Below are positions 1 to 9,681 of a stretch of DNA of 64,000 bases, piece by piece; position 1 is the first letter of the stretch; each line of letters opens with the position of its first letter. The stretch comes from Shewanella marisflavi (GTDB taxonomy: Bacteria > Pseudomonadota > Gammaproteobacteria > Enterobacterales > Shewanellaceae): NCBI RefSeq assembly GCF_023283925.1, contig NZ_JAKIKX010000004.1, positions 186,001-250,000 of the forward strand. Direction: 5' to 3'. The notes below the pieces were generated by a model. That model was not told the DNA's origin. It did not search any database and saw nothing but the letters and a program-made list of their open reading frames with translations. The translations under genes and the position numbers were made by a program.

Positions 1-2021
1 ACGATGCCGACGAAGAGGTGAAAGATCTCATCGACATGTGCCGGGTGCTCGAAGGGGTGACCCGTAACGCCGGTAAGCACGCGGGGGGCGTGGTGATCGC
101 GCCGACCGTGATCACCGACTTTGCGCCGCTCTATTGTGATGCCGAGGGGCACAACCCGGTCACCCAGTTCGATAAAAACGATGTGGAAACCGCAGGTCTG
201 GTGAAGTTCGACTTCCTGGGGCTGCGTACCCTGACCATCATTGACTGGGCGCTGCAGATGATCAATCCGTATCTGGCGAAACAAGGTAAAGAGCCAGTTC
301 GCATCGAGGCGATCGCCTTGGATGACCCGGCGTCTTTCCGCCTGTTGCAGCGCTATGAAACCACCGCCGTGTTCCAGTTGGAATCCCGCGGTATGAAAGA
401 TCTGATTAAGCGTCTGCAACCTGACTGTTTCGAAGATATGATCGCTCTGGTGGCCCTGTTCCGTCCGGGGCCCTTGCAATCGGGCATGGTAGATAACTTC
501 ATCGAACGTAAGCACGGCCGTGAAGAGGTCTCTTACCCCGATATTCAATGGCAGCACGATAGCCTTAAGCCTATCCTAGAGCCGACCTACGGCATCATTC
601 TCTATCAGGAACAGGTGATGCAGATCGCCCAGGTGCTCTCTGGTTATACGCTGGGCGGCGCGGATATGTTGCGTCGTGCCATGGGTAAGAAGAAACCCGA
701 GGAGATGGCCAAGCAGCGTAGCATCTTCAAAGAGGGTGCGGAAAAGAACGGCATCGACGGCGAGCTGGCGATGAAGATCTTCGACTTGGTGGAAAAATTT
801 GCCGGTTACGGTTTCAACAAGTCGCACTCGGCCGCCTACGCCTTGGTTTCCTATCAGACCCTTTGGCTCAAGACCCATTACCCGGCGCAGTTTATGGCGG
901 CAGTGATGTCTGCCGATATGGATAACACCGACAAGATTGTTACCCTGGTCGACGAGTGTGAGCGCATGGGGCTGCCGCTGCTGCCGCCTGATGTGAATAA
1001 GGGCTTGTTTCGTTTTACCGTGGATGACGACCTTAATATCGTCTACGGCATCGGCGCCATCAAGGGCGTGGGTGAAGGCCCGGTAGAGTCAATTCTCAAG
1101 GCCCGTGAAGATGGTCCATTTGTGGATCTGTTTGATTTCTGTGCCCGGGTGGATCTGAAAAAGCTTAACCGCCGGGTGATTGAAAAGCTGATCTGCGCCG
1201 GCGCGCTGGATAATCTGGGGCCGCATCGCGCGTCTATGATGGCGACCTTGCCTGAGGCGATCCGCGCGGCCGACCAACATGCCAAGGCTGAGGCGATCGG
1301 CCAGCACGATATGTTTGGCCTGCTCAACAGCGAGCCAGAAGATAGCAAGCAGCAATTTGTTCAGTGTACCCCTTGGCCCGATAAGATCTGGCTCGAAGGG
1401 GAGCGGGAAACCTTAGGTCTATACCTGACAGGTCACCCGATCAATCAGTACCTGAAAGAGCTTAAGCATTACACCTCAGGCAGGCTTAAGGATGTCCATC
1501 CTACCGAGCGCGGCAAGACCACTAAGGCGGCAGGCCTGGTGGTGGCGACGCGTGTGATGATGACCAAGCGTGGCTCTAAGATGGGGTTAGTGACTCTGGA
1601 TGATAAGAGTGCGCGCCTCGAGGTGATGCTGTTTACCGAGGCCTTTGAGAAATTTGGCGAGCTGTTGGAGAAGGACAGAATATTAATCGTCGAAGGCGAA
1701 GTGAGTTTCGACGATTTCTCCGGCGGCAATCGCATGACGGCGCGTAACATTATCGACATGGGTGAGGCTCGCAGCCATTTTGCCCATGCGGTCGAGGTGG
1801 ATCTGGACGGCGCCAGCGTGACTCCTGAGTGGCTCAGTCATTTTCAGGCGGCCGTAGAACCATGGAAAGCGGGCAGTGTGCCCGTGGTGATTAATTATGC
1901 TCAGCCGACGGCGAAGGCGCAGTTCAGGCTTGGGGATGAGTGGCGAGTGAACCCCACGGATGAGCTGATGTTGGCGCTTGAGACGTTGACCGGCTCAGAT
2001 AAGGTCAGGATCCTCTTCTAA
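1..2021 (+). CDS. dnaE: DNA polymerase III subunit alpha, C-terminal part
   Basis: Catalytic subunit of the replicative DNA polymerase III, acting in the cytoplasm at the fork. Only about 673 C-terminal residues are present; the reading frame is already open at base 3, so the N-terminal PHP domain and the start of the palm lie outside the window. Visible are finger-region stretches such as [18 protein letters not shown] and [12 protein letters not shown], then [15 protein letters not shown] and [13 protein letters not shown], which are hallmark bacterial DnaE segments, followed by an OB-fold region (about [18 protein letters not shown]). The stop codon is directly followed by the tilS ATG with no gap. 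In Escherichia coli accA and other genes lie between dnaE and tilS, so the direct junction is a lineage difference worth noting. Identification is very secure. Confidence 0.98.
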   Translation, partial: DADEEVKDLIDMCRVLEGVTRNAGKHAGGVVIAPTVITDFAPLYCDAEGHNPVTQFDKNDVETAGLVKFDFLGLRTLTIIDWALQMINPYLAKQGKEPVRIEAIALDDPASFRLLQRYETTAVFQLESRGMKDLIKRLQPDCFEDMIALVALFRPGPLQSGMVDNFIERKHGREEVSYPDIQWQHDSLKPILEPTYGIILYQEQVMQIAQVLSGYTLGGADMLRRAMGKKKPEEMAKQRSIFKEGAEKNGIDGELAMKIFDLVEKFAGYGFNKSHSAAYALVSYQTLWLKTHYPAQFMAAVMSADMDNTDKIVTLVDECERMGLPLLPPDVNKGLFRFTVDDDLNIVYGIGAIKGVGEGPVESILKAREDGPFVDLFDFCARVDLKKLNRRVIEKLICAGALDNLGPHRASMMATLPEAIRAADQHAKAEAIGQHDMFGLLNSEPEDSKQQFVQCTPWPDKIWLEGERETLGLYLTGHPINQYLKELKHYTSGRLKDVHPTERGKTTKAAGLVVATRVMMTKRGSKMGLVTLDDKSARLEVMLFTEAFEKFGELLEKDRILIVEGEVSFDDFSGGNRMTARNIIDMGEARSHFAHAVEVDLDGASVTPEWLSHFQAAVEPWKAGSVPVVINYAQPTAKAQFRLGDEWRVNPTDELMLALETLTGSDKVRILF

Positions 2022-3422
2022 ATGGCTATCGACAGCTTCTGCCCGTTTGATGCACTAAGCAAACTGGTTGCCCAGATAGCGCCGCCGGCTGGCACTAAGT
2101 TAGTGCTGGCTTACAGTGGCGGCGTCGACTCTGAGGTGCTTGCCTATGGGCTGAGCCAATTGAGCAAGGTAAAGAGCGAGCTCAGTTATCAGCTGGTGCA
2201 TGTGCACCATGGCCTAAGTGATAATGCTGATGGCTGGCAGTCGCACTGTGAGCGGCGCGCCCGTGAATATGGGCTGCCAATTGCGGTGAAACGTGTCACT
2301 GTGGCGAGCGGCGCACGTATTAGCCTGGAGGCAGCGGCGCGGGACGCCAGATATGCGGCGCTTAGGGAGGAGCTTAGCCCAGGTGATATCCTGCTCACCG
2401 CTCATCATCAGGACGATCAGCTCGAAACCTTGCTGCTGGCGCTTAAGCGTGGGCTAGGCCCCAAAGGCTTAGCGGCCATGGGAGAGGTGCAAGCCTTTAG
2501 CCCGGATAACCTAATGCTCAGACCCTTGCTTGGGGTTGCTCGCGCACAAATTGAAGCTTTCGCTAAGGCAGCAGGACTGACCCATATTCAGGATGAGAGC
2601 AATCTCGACAGTCGATTCGATCGCAACTTCCTGCGCCTTGAGGTGCTGCCAACATTGACCGCTCGCTGGCCCGCCTTTGCCGCGACAGCCAGCCGCAGTG
2701 CCCAGCTTTGCGCCGAGCAGCAGGCGTTGATTGATGAGGAGGTAAGCCTTCGCTTACCTGCCATGCTGGTAAGCGTGCCCCATGCTGAGTATCAGGTGTT
2801 AGATCTTAAAGCCCTGGCCAATGAGCGAGCGTTATGGCGACCTCATCTGCTGCGAGGTTTTATCGAGTATCGGGGCTTTGCCTTGCCCTCGGCGGCGCAG
2901 CTTGGCGAGATCCTTAATCAATTGCTGGCGGCGAAGAACGATGCCCAGGTGGCGATCCGCATTAAGTCGATGCAGCTGAGACGCTTTCAGCATCATCTTT
3001 ATCTGGATCCTGTCGTGCTTGAACCTAGAGTCGGGAGAAGGCTTACTGGTGTTGGCCCTCATCCCGATACGCCCGAGTTAAGCTGGCCAATCGATAGCCG
3101 ATTGCAGCTGCGGGCGACCTGGGCTGAGGCTGGGCCCAGGTTAACCCTTGATGAAGCTTTGCCTTTACGGCTGGCGTTTGGCGCACCTGGCGGGCTGCGC
3201 TGTCATCCGCATTCGCGGGATAAGGGAAGAGAGCTCAAGAAACTGTGGCAGGAGTTTGCCGTGCCGCCATGGGAGCGTAGTCGCGTGCCGCTGATCTTCG
3301 CAGGCGATAAGTTGGTGGCCGCTGTGGGTTATTGGGTCGAAAAGAGTTATCTGGCCAGTGAAGGCGAAGGGGGCTGGCAGTTCACGCTTGCGTGTTCAAC
3401 CGGCTCTATTGCTAACCCTTGA
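2022..3422 (+). CDS. tilS: tRNA(Ile)-lysidine synthetase TilS
   Basis: ATP-dependent enzyme that changes C34 of the CAU anticodon of a minor isoleucine tRNA to lysidine, so that it reads AUA. The N-terminal PP-loop ATP-binding motif SGGVDS is at residues 32-37, followed by VHVHHGLSDNADGW and the TAHHQDDQLETLLLALKRG segment, all typical of TilS N-ATPase domains. The 466-residue length covers the N-terminal catalytic domain, the substrate-binding domain and the C-terminal domain (around LRCHPHSRDKGRELKKLWQEF). The ATG immediately follows the dnaE stop codon, with AGGA about 11 bases upstream inside dnaE, so translation is probably coupled. It is an essential gene in most bacteria. Confidence 0.96.
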   Translation: MAIDSFCPFDALSKLVAQIAPPAGTKLVLAYSGGVDSEVLAYGLSQLSKVKSELSYQLVHVHHGLSDNADGWQSHCERRAREYGLPIAVKRVTVASGARISLEAAARDARYAALREELSPGDILLTAHHQDDQLETLLLALKRGLGPKGLAAMGEVQAFSPDNLMLRPLLGVARAQIEAFAKAAGLTHIQDESNLDSRFDRNFLRLEVLPTLTARWPAFAATASRSAQLCAEQQALIDEEVSLRLPAMLVSVPHAEYQVLDLKALANERALWRPHLLRGFIEYRGFALPSAAQLGEILNQLLAAKNDAQVAIRIKSMQLRRFQHHLYLDPVVLEPRVGRRLTGVGPHPDTPELSWPIDSRLQLRATWAEAGPRLTLDEALPLRLAFGAPGGLRCHPHSRDKGRELKKLWQEFAVPPWERSRVPLIFAGDKLVAAVGYWVEKSYLASEGEGGWQFTLACSTGSIANP

Positions 3423-3430
3423 TTCTGAGA

Positions 3431-3456
3431 CTCAATCTCAGGCCTCAATCTCAGGC
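3431..3456. repeat. two-copy 13-bp tandem repeat
   Basis: The unit CTCAATCTCAGGC occurs twice head to tail just after tilS. The rest of the 174-base gap to the next gene also has several TTCAG-containing words (CTTCAGAGC, CTTCAGTGC, CTTCAGTGT, CTTCAGCAC). There is no convincing terminator or gene. It is probably slippage-derived spacer. Confidence 0.6.
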
Positions 3457-3596
3457 CTTAAGCTCTAGCCTTAAGCAGGGGGCTTTCCCTCGAAGTAGAA
3501 GCCCTCTAGGCTGGCAGCTTCAGAGCACAATCTTCAGTGCAGCATTTTTGGCGTATAACCTTCAGTGTATAGTCTTCAGCACTGAGCGGGCTATCT

Positions 3597-4481
3597 TTAT
3601 GAGGCTTGATCGATACGGTAGCAACGACGCCCGGCTGCCTTAGCGTGATAAAGCGCCCTGTCGGCCCGCAAGTAAAGCGCCTCAGCATCCTTGTCTCCAT
3701 GCCACTGAGCTGCCCCAAGGCTGCACTGTACCTGAAATTTGTTTAGCAGGTTATCCTGAGCCATTAGAGCGAGGATACGTTCACACAAGATACTTGCCGC
3801 GGCGGCATCCCCCTCGACGATAAGCGTAAATTCATCTCCGCCGATGCGAAATGCCTGATCGCTATCTCTGATCGCTTGATTCAGGGTTTTGCCGAATTGA
3901 CACAGCACTTCATCGCCTACCAGATGACCATACTTATCGTTCAGACTCTTGAAGTTGTCTAAATCCAGCACCACTAGCGTGATCGCATCATCATGGCGCA
4001 GTGCGCGGGCCATGACCTGCTTAAGGCTCTGCTCATAGTAGCGACGGTTACCCAGCTGAGTGAGCGAGTCGTGCATCGCCTGTTTCGCCATCTGTTGGTA
4101 GGCGATGGCATTGACCAGAGGGCTTAGCAGCAGAGATTGCAGCTGATACAGCAGCTCTGTCTGGGGCTTGACCAGAGGCGCCGACAGACGATAGGCGATC
4201 ACCGCGTTCAAACCATCATGGCTAAGGTTTTGTTTTATTAGTAGACCTTGCTCAGTGCCCCAGCTTAGCTGATACTCTTTATAGACAAGGCTGACACCTT
4301 GAACTGGCAAGTATTGTCCCATGAGTTTGCCGTAGCAGGCAAAAACCGTCCGTGGATCTAGGCTCTCATGCAACTGTTGCATAACAGACACCAGATTAGG
4401 GACACTGGCTGAATTGTGATGGTGATCTGGCTGATAGCGATATTCGTCAAACGAAAATTCTGTCGCTAAGGCAAAGTCCAT
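3597..4481 (-). CDS. diguanylate cyclase with GAF-like N-terminal domain
   Basis: Predicted to make the second messenger cyclic di-GMP from two GTP. Residues about 135-290 form a GGDEF domain: DSLTQLGNRRYYE at its start, VVLDLDNFKSLNDKYGHLVGD in the metal-binding region, and an intact GGDEF signature at 214-218. RDSD at 205-208 is five residues upstream and fits the RxxD inhibitory I-site, so product inhibition is likely. Residues about 25-130 have no membrane segment and look like a small GAF-type sensory domain, but the ligand is unknown. The protein is therefore probably cytoplasmic. The start at 4481 has the first ATG in frame. It is transcribed away from the antiporter gene at 4719 across a 237-base intergenic region. 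Confidence 0.92.
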   Translation of the reverse strand: MDFALATEFSFDEYRYQPDHHHNSASVPNLVSVMQQLHESLDPRTVFACYGKLMGQYLPVQGVSLVYKEYQLSWGTEQGLLIKQNLSHDGLNAVIAYRLSAPLVKPQTELLYQLQSLLLSPLVNAIAYQQMAKQAMHDSLTQLGNRRYYEQSLKQVMARALRHDDAITLVVLDLDNFKSLNDKYGHLVGDEVLCQFGKTLNQAIRDSDQAFRIGGDEFTLIVEGDAAAASILCERILALMAQDNLLNKFQVQCSLGAAQWHGDKDAEALYLRADRALYHAKAAGRRCYRIDQAS

Positions 4482-4718
4482 AATCTTTACTCCACAATGT
4501 AACGGACCTGAGATAATGTTTGTAAAGCAAAAAACGTGCCTAATACTAAATGATGACTTTGTCTTTATTAGTCATTAAGTTAGTCTGTAAGAGGTGAGTT
4601 CTTTCGTGGTGACAGTATTTTGACTTCGGTGAAAACTTGACGCTTTGAACTCATGCTCTGCGGCGATATAGGGGAATCCGACCTGGTACTTGGGTCGGTA
4701 GCAGATAATGGAGCGTTA

Positions 4719-6668
4719 ATGGAACACGGCATACTGGTTAAGATCCTCTTGATGTTAATGATGGCTATCGTCGCGATTGCCCTCTTTAGACGTGCTGGGT
4801 TGCCGGCGATCTTGGCTTATTTGATCACAGGCGTGATCAGTGGTCCTTCCCTATTCAATTGGTTTACTCAGCAGCAGATCCACTCGGTAGCAGAGCTGGG
4901 GGTGGTACTTTTGATGTTCTCCCTCGGTCTGGAATTCTCTCTGCCCAGGCTATGGGCCATGCGCCGCACCGTATTTGGATTAGGCTCAGCCCAGATGACG
5001 GTTACCGTCGTTTTAACCATGTGTATTAGCATGTTATTCGCGCTTAATCTTAGCGAATCTATCGTGGTCGGCTCGGCCATCGCACTGTCATCCACAGCCA
5101 TTGTACTGAAACTTCTTAACGAGCGTGGCTGGCTCAGGCGTCGCCATGGTGAGTTGTCAGTCAGTGTGCTCTTGTTTCAAGATCTCGCGGTTGTGCCTTT
5201 GCTGATCCTTATGCCATTGCTGGCCTCCGATGGTGAGGTGTTAAGCTGGCAAGAGATCGTTCTGGCCATGGGGGAAGGGGTTCTGGCCTTTATCGCCTTG
5301 ATGGCCGTGGGTAAGTGGGCGCTTCCTAAGGTGTTTGATGAAGTGGCACGCTCGCGCTCCAATGAGCTGTTTGTGCTGTCGACCTTAGTGGTCGCTTTAG
5401 TCACCGGGGCATTAACTCAGTGGCTGGGACTTTCTATGGCATTGGGCGCCTTTATTGCCGGTATGCTGCTGGGCGAGAGCCAATACAAGCGTCAGCTAGA
5501 GGCTGACATTCGTCCCTTCAGAGATCTCTTGATGGGACTGTTTTTTATCTCTATCGGCATGTTGCTCGACTTTAGCCTGGTATTAGCCTTCTGGTGGCAG
5601 GTGCTGCTCTTGGTCGTGGCGGTGATCATCACCAAGGCACTGATCGTTTTCGGTCTGTTGAGGGCGGCCAAGGAGTCGTTTCGTACCTCGGTGGCGACCG
5701 CCATTAGTCTGGCTCAGGTGGGGGAATTTAGCTTTGTCGTGTTGGCACTGGCGGTCAACTACCAGCTGTTGGAGATCACTGTCAGCACTAAGCTGGTGAT
5801 GGTGGCGGTACTCTCTATGGCGGTGGCACCTTGGCTGGTGCGTCATAGCGTGGAGATCGCCAGACGTCTGCATGGGGCGAGATCGACGCCGCTGGCCGAT
5901 GGCGAGACGATACCGCCGATGGAACAGAGCAGCGAGCTGGTGTTGATCTTAGGCTATGGCCGGGTGGGGCAAACCATAGCCCGTTTTATGAAGAGTGAGG
6001 CGATCCCCTATCTGGTGCTCGACAGAGACCCGACAAGGGTGACCGAAGCGCGCCGGGCAGGTGAGCCTGTCTATTTTGGCGATGTGGCTAAACGGGCGAT
6101 TCTTAAGCAGGCGCAGATAAAGCAGGCCAAGCTGATTGTGCTCACTTTTACCAGCAGTCATGTGCTCGATGAAGTGTTACCCCTGTGTCGTCAGCTGGCA
6201 CCAGAGGCCAAGATCTTGGTCAGAACCCGTGACGACGAAGGCATGGAGGCGCTGGAGGAAGCTGGCGCTAGCCAGGTGATACCTGAAACCCTAGAGGGCA
6301 GTCTGATGCTGGTCTCTCAGGTACTCTATCAATGTGGCGTCCCCCTGACCCGAATTCTTAAGCGCCTGGAACATGAGCGCCGTAATCACTATCAATATCT
6401 GCACGGTTTCTTCTCCGGCGAGGAAACAGATTTTACCCTGGAGCTACTGCATGCTGTCGCGCTACCCAAAGGGGCACAGGTGGTGGGTCAGCCGCTATCG
6501 GCTATTCCCTGGGAGCGACTTAGGGTAGAGCTGAGGGCGGTGCGTCGTAATGGCGCCGAGGTGGAAAGCCCTGAGCTGGATTGGCTAATTCGCCCCGGTG
6601 ATATTCTGATCATTCTGGGTAAGCCAAGGCGTATTGAGAAGGCCGAGCACTATCTGTTACAGGGCTAA
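4719..6668 (+). CDS. CPA2-family cation:proton antiporter with RCK domain (KefB/KefC-like)
   Basis: Inner-membrane monovalent cation/proton antiporter of the CPA2 family, probably a potassium-efflux type. Residues 1-385 contain about 12 membrane segments with FSLGLEFSLPRL and GAFIAGMLLGES motifs. A Rossmann-type RCK (TrkA-N) domain begins near residue 415 with LILGYGRVGQTIARF, and a TrkA-C-like domain follows at about 560-640. The 649-residue length fits the family. The frame is open from 4653, but ATG 4719 is chosen because GGAG lies five bases upstream and the extra 22 residues are hydrophilic and non-conserved in look. An SGNH hydrolase gene follows nine bases downstream. The transported ion cannot be read from sequence. 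Confidence 0.9.
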   Translation: MEHGILVKILLMLMMAIVAIALFRRAGLPAILAYLITGVISGPSLFNWFTQQQIHSVAELGVVLLMFSLGLEFSLPRLWAMRRTVFGLGSAQMTVTVVLTMCISMLFALNLSESIVVGSAIALSSTAIVLKLLNERGWLRRRHGELSVSVLLFQDLAVVPLLILMPLLASDGEVLSWQEIVLAMGEGVLAFIALMAVGKWALPKVFDEVARSRSNELFVLSTLVVALVTGALTQWLGLSMALGAFIAGMLLGESQYKRQLEADIRPFRDLLMGLFFISIGMLLDFSLVLAFWWQVLLLVVAVIITKALIVFGLLRAAKESFRTSVATAISLAQVGEFSFVVLALAVNYQLLEITVSTKLVMVAVLSMAVAPWLVRHSVEIARRLHGARSTPLADGETIPPMEQSSELVLILGYGRVGQTIARFMKSEAIPYLVLDRDPTRVTEARRAGEPVYFGDVAKRAILKQAQIKQAKLIVLTFTSSHVLDEVLPLCRQLAPEAKILVRTRDDEGMEALEEAGASQVIPETLEGSLMLVSQVLYQCGVPLTRILKRLEHERRNHYQYLHGFFSGEETDFTLELLHAVALPKGAQVVGQPLSAIPWERLRVELRAVRRNGAEVESPELDWLIRPGDILIILGKPRRIEKAEHYLLQG

Positions 6669-6677
6669 ACAGTTATT

Positions 6678-7394
6678 ATGCGGATGGTAAGACGTTATAG
6701 CTTGCTGATTTTGATCTCGCCCTTGTTGTTAGCACAGGCGCTGTGGGTCAAATGGCGAACCCCAAAATTGCCCGAGCCTTCTGGCCCAAGACGCGGTGAA
6801 CTCGGCGAAGGGCCAAAGTTACGCCTGTTGATTTTGGGAGATTCGGCCGCCGCAGGTGTTGGAGTGATGACTCAGCAGCAGGCGCTGGCGGGACAAGTTG
6901 CTACACGTTTGAGCTGTCATTATCGCCTCCATTGGCAGCTTGAAGCCAAATCAGGCATGACTACGGCGCAAACCCTGGCGGTGCTTGAGCGCAGTCAGCT
7001 AGAGGTCGACTGGGTGTTAATCTCACTTGGGGTGAACGATCTGCTGTCGCCTTTAGGCGTCAAACGCTGGGTATTTAATACAGAGACATTGGTAGAAACC
7101 CTGCTGCAAGCCTCTCCCAATGCCAAGATCTTACTGACGCCCTTGCCTCCACTTGGGCACTTTCCCAGGTTTCGTCAACCGTTAGCCGGCATGCTGCGTC
7201 GCCGTGAGGCGCTCTTTAATCAGGCATTAAGGGACTTTTGCCGTCAGCATAGGGCCTGTGAACTGCTCGCCTTGCAGCTGCCATTGACCTCAGATGCCTT
7301 GGCCAGCGACGGTTTCCACCCCAGCGCCATGAGTTATCAAGTTTGGGCTGAGGCCGCCTGTGACCAAATCTTAGCGCTACATCCCCGCCGCTAA
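6678..7394 (+). CDS. SGNH/GDSL-family hydrolase
   Basis: Probable esterase or lipase of the SGNH superfamily, exported or anchored by one N-terminal hydrophobic segment (residues about 8-24) that follows arginines. The four family blocks are present: GDSAAAG with the nucleophile Ser56, a glycine in the KSG region near 92, GVND with Asn120, and DGFHP with Asp211 and His214. The length of 238 residues fits single-domain members such as TesA or EstA-type enzymes, but the block I sequence is GDSAAAG rather than GDSLS, as in several marine arylesterase-like proteins. It starts nine bases after the antiporter gene and may be cotranscribed. Its 3' end overlaps the convergent patatin gene by four bases. 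The substrate is unknown. Confidence 0.85.
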   Translation: MRMVRRYSLLILISPLLLAQALWVKWRTPKLPEPSGPRRGELGEGPKLRLLILGDSAAAGVGVMTQQQALAGQVATRLSCHYRLHWQLEAKSGMTTAQTLAVLERSQLEVDWVLISLGVNDLLSPLGVKRWVFNTETLVETLLQASPNAKILLTPLPPLGHFPRFRQPLAGMLRRREALFNQALRDFCRQHRACELLALQLPLTSDALASDGFHPSAMSYQVWAEAACDQILALHPRR

Positions 7395-8515
7395 TCGATA
7401 TTGAAGAAAGCTTTAATCTCATCGATTTGGCACATGGCATCTTGATAACCCAAGTTAATCAGCGCGCTACAGTAGGGTTGCTCAAACAACAGATAGGAGA
7501 CGATACTCGAGTCCGATTGTTGATTGATGCCGATTAACCTCAGCAGCAGTTTGACCGCCATCGGCATCTCATGATAGTGCTGAGCGGCGATCAGGCTTAG
7601 ATCTTCGCTGGGTTTTATCACTAAGGTGTTTATGGTCTTGAGCGACGCCTCATGTTTGCGCTCCTTGGGGATCAGGTTGAGGGTGCTATTGATCCGCTGC
7701 AGGCGTTCCAGATCGCTATTTAGGGTGTCGGAGAAGATGGTATCGAGCAGGTGACCTGCGATAGTAGCCGTCTTAGGATGATGCTCAAACTCTTTGTGGA
7801 CCTGCTTATGGGGGCTCTCTAAATTGATCACCATGATCTTCTCTGCGCCCAAATGAATAGGGCTGCTTAAGGGAGCCAACTGGTGCACCGAACCATCGCC
7901 ATAATAGCCGCGATTAAGCTTGATAGAGGGAAACACCAAAGGGATAGCGGCACTGGCCAGCAGATGTTCGGTATTGAGATGCGTGCGCTGGCCACCTCGC
8001 CGGGCACGCTTCCACTCATCTATCTCCTTGGCTGCCTGAAAGAAGCTCACCGAACGTGAAGAGTTATAACAGGAGGTATCGACACTCAGGGCATGCAGGG
8101 CGCCGCTGGCAATATTGCGATCGATTCGTTCAAAGTTGATCAGGTTATTGAGCAGATCACGTAGCGGGTCGTTGTTGAACAGGCTGCCGGCATCGGTATT
8201 AATCTTTGCATCTTGCAGTCCCATCAATGCCATTTGCGCTAAATGAGAAAAGACGCCGCCGAAAGAGGAGCGGTAGACCTTGTGGGTGTTAAAGTGGCGC
8301 CAGACCCATTCGAGTTTGCGTACGCCGAGATGGAAACAGGAGGCGTGAGTCGCGATAGAGGTGCCATTGATGGCGCCAGCAGAAGTGCCGCAGATGATTT
8401 TGAAAGGGACGCCATGATTGCGGGGATAGAACTGAACTATCGCCTTGAGAACCCCTATCTGGTAAGCGGCGCGTGCGCCGCCGCCCCCTAACACCAATGC
8501 TGTTTTATCTGGCAA
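7391..8515 (-). CDS. patatin-like phospholipase (RssA/YchK-type)
   Basis: Predicted lipid acyl hydrolase with a Ser-Asp dyad. The oxyanion-hole glycine run GGGGARAAYQIGVL is at residues 10-23, the nucleophile elbow GTSAG at 43-47 with Ser45, and the catalytic aspartate in YGDG at Asp207. There is no signal peptide or membrane helix, suggesting a cytoplasmic or membrane-associated enzyme. The roughly 370-residue length is normal for bacterial patatin-like proteins that carry a helical C-terminal extension. It converges on the SGNH hydrolase gene with a four-base overlap, so no separate terminator fits between them. The lipid substrate is not known. Confidence 0.93.
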   Translation of the reverse strand: MPDKTALVLGGGGARAAYQIGVLKAIVQFYPRNHGVPFKIICGTSAGAINGTSIATHASCFHLGVRKLEWVWRHFNTHKVYRSSFGGVFSHLAQMALMGLQDAKINTDAGSLFNNDPLRDLLNNLINFERIDRNIASGALHALSVDTSCYNSSRSVSFFQAAKEIDEWKRARRGGQRTHLNTEHLLASAAIPLVFPSIKLNRGYYGDGSVHQLAPLSSPIHLGAEKIMVINLESPHKQVHKEFEHHPKTATIAGHLLDTIFSDTLNSDLERLQRINSTLNLIPKERKHEASLKTINTLVIKPSEDLSLIAAQHYHEMPMAVKLLLRLIGINQQSDSSIVSYLLFEQPYCSALINLGYQDAMCQIDEIKAFFNID

Positions 8516-8953
8516 ATGCGTTTCCCCTGTGTCCCAAAACTACCTGAGGCAAGTTCGCTCTATCGGGTTTATGCACCTTTATCTATTCGTACCTGTTTCG
8601 TGGGTAGCGTCCAAGACAGTGCTTCTTATTGATTAGAATATGTGAGCCCAGAATCTTGTTCAAGCAGGCCTATATGTCTGAACTTTTGCTCTGCTTTTGT
8701 GCGCCATTTTAGTCAAATAAGGTGAAATAGGCGGCGTTAACCTCTTCTCTAGCATAAATAATACGGTCGCAATCTAGATAATAAGTCTATATTGACCTGG
8801 GCTCAGATATCGGCTTTTCACCGCGATATATCTCTATCTACTTGTAATGTAAATGTTAACTGACAAAGCTGCACAGATACAATGATTTTGGGTCGGTTTG
8901 ATAATCTTTAAGGTTCGCGTAGACTGAGGCTGAGTACATATGAGGGATCAAAA
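8516..8953. promoter_or_regulatory. divergent intergenic region between patatin and response regulator genes
   Basis: These 438 bases separate two divergently transcribed genes and must carry both promoters. The sequence is AT-richer towards the regulator. GAGGGA, about six bases before the ATG at 8954, is a good ribosome binding site. I see no small gene, strong palindrome or known operator. Confidence 0.5.
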
Positions 8954-9622
8954 ATGTTACAGCCACTAAAAATAATAATAGCTGATGATCATCCACTGTT
9001 CAGGCAAGCACTCGTTAATACCTTAACCACTCAATTCGATCAGCTGATGCTGTTTGAAGCGGAAACGGTAACGGCCCTGGATGAGATTTTACAGCAGCAT
9101 CAGGATGCAGACCTGCTTTTATTGGATCTGAATATACCCAATGCTCATGGATTTAATACCTTAGTTAATATTCGCAACACCTATCCCCATATCGGGATTG
9201 TGGTGATTTCCGGCCAGGAAGATAAAGTCACCGTGGGCAAGGCGATGTCCTTCGGCGCGGCCGGCTTTATTCCTAAATCCTCCTCGGTCGAGCAGATGGT
9301 CAAGGCGATTAATGCTGTCATGGCTGGTCGGCAATGGACACCGCCGGGGTGTGACGATCTCAGCGCCATCACCTTAGACAGCGTGAGCAGTAAGATTGCC
9401 AGCCTGTCACCCCGTCAGCACAAGATCTTGATGATGTTTGCCGATGGTCTGCTTAATAAGCAGATCGCCTATGAGTTGGGTTTGTCAGAGGCCACCATCA
9501 AGGCCCACGCCAGTGCCATCTTCCTTAAACTTGGTGTTCATACCCGTACCCAGGCGGTGATCGCCATGAGTCAGCTCTATCTGGAAAAGACACCGCTAAC
9601 CACAGAGGTGGAAGAAGCCTAG
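8954..9622 (+). CDS. crbR: LuxR/NarL-type response regulator, CrbR-like
   Basis: DNA-binding two-component response regulator. The receiver domain covers residues 5-120 with the acidic pair Asp11-Asp12, phospho-acceptor Asp58 (LLLLDLNIPNAHG) and Lys108 (FIPKSS). A LuxR-type helix-turn-helix covers about 150-210 (LSPRQHKILMMFADGLLNKQIAYEL, ATIKAHASAIFLKLGV). The gene converges on a symporter-fused hybrid kinase, the partner arrangement expected for CrbS/CrbR, which in Vibrio and Pseudomonas switches on acetyl-CoA synthetase for acetate use. The kinase partnership is inferred from proximity and architecture. An alternative is an ErdR/ExaE-type name for the same subfamily. A shared bidirectional terminator separates it from the kinase gene. 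Confidence 0.8.
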   Translation: MLQPLKIIIADDHPLFRQALVNTLTTQFDQLMLFEAETVTALDEILQQHQDADLLLLDLNIPNAHGFNTLVNIRNTYPHIGIVVISGQEDKVTVGKAMSFGAAGFIPKSSSVEQMVKAINAVMAGRQWTPPGCDDLSAITLDSVSSKIASLSPRQHKILMMFADGLLNKQIAYELGLSEATIKAHASAIFLKLGVHTRTQAVIAMSQLYLEKTPLTTEVEEA

Positions 9623-9637
9623 CTTTCGAGAGTAATG

Positions 9638-9680
9638 AAAACGCCCCGCAGTGGTTTAAGTCCGCTGCGGGGCGTTTGCT
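9638..9680. terminator. bidirectional rho-independent terminator
   Basis: AACGCCCCGCAG pairs with CTGCGGGGCGTT around a short loop, with an A-run on the left and T-rich sequence on the right. It lies between convergent genes and can serve both. Confidence 0.9.
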
Positions 9681-9681
9681 T

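Noticed and set aside
3419..3643. 74-residue frame after tilS
   Set aside because: Composed of low-complexity repeats and overlaps the end of the diguanylate cyclase gene on the other strand.
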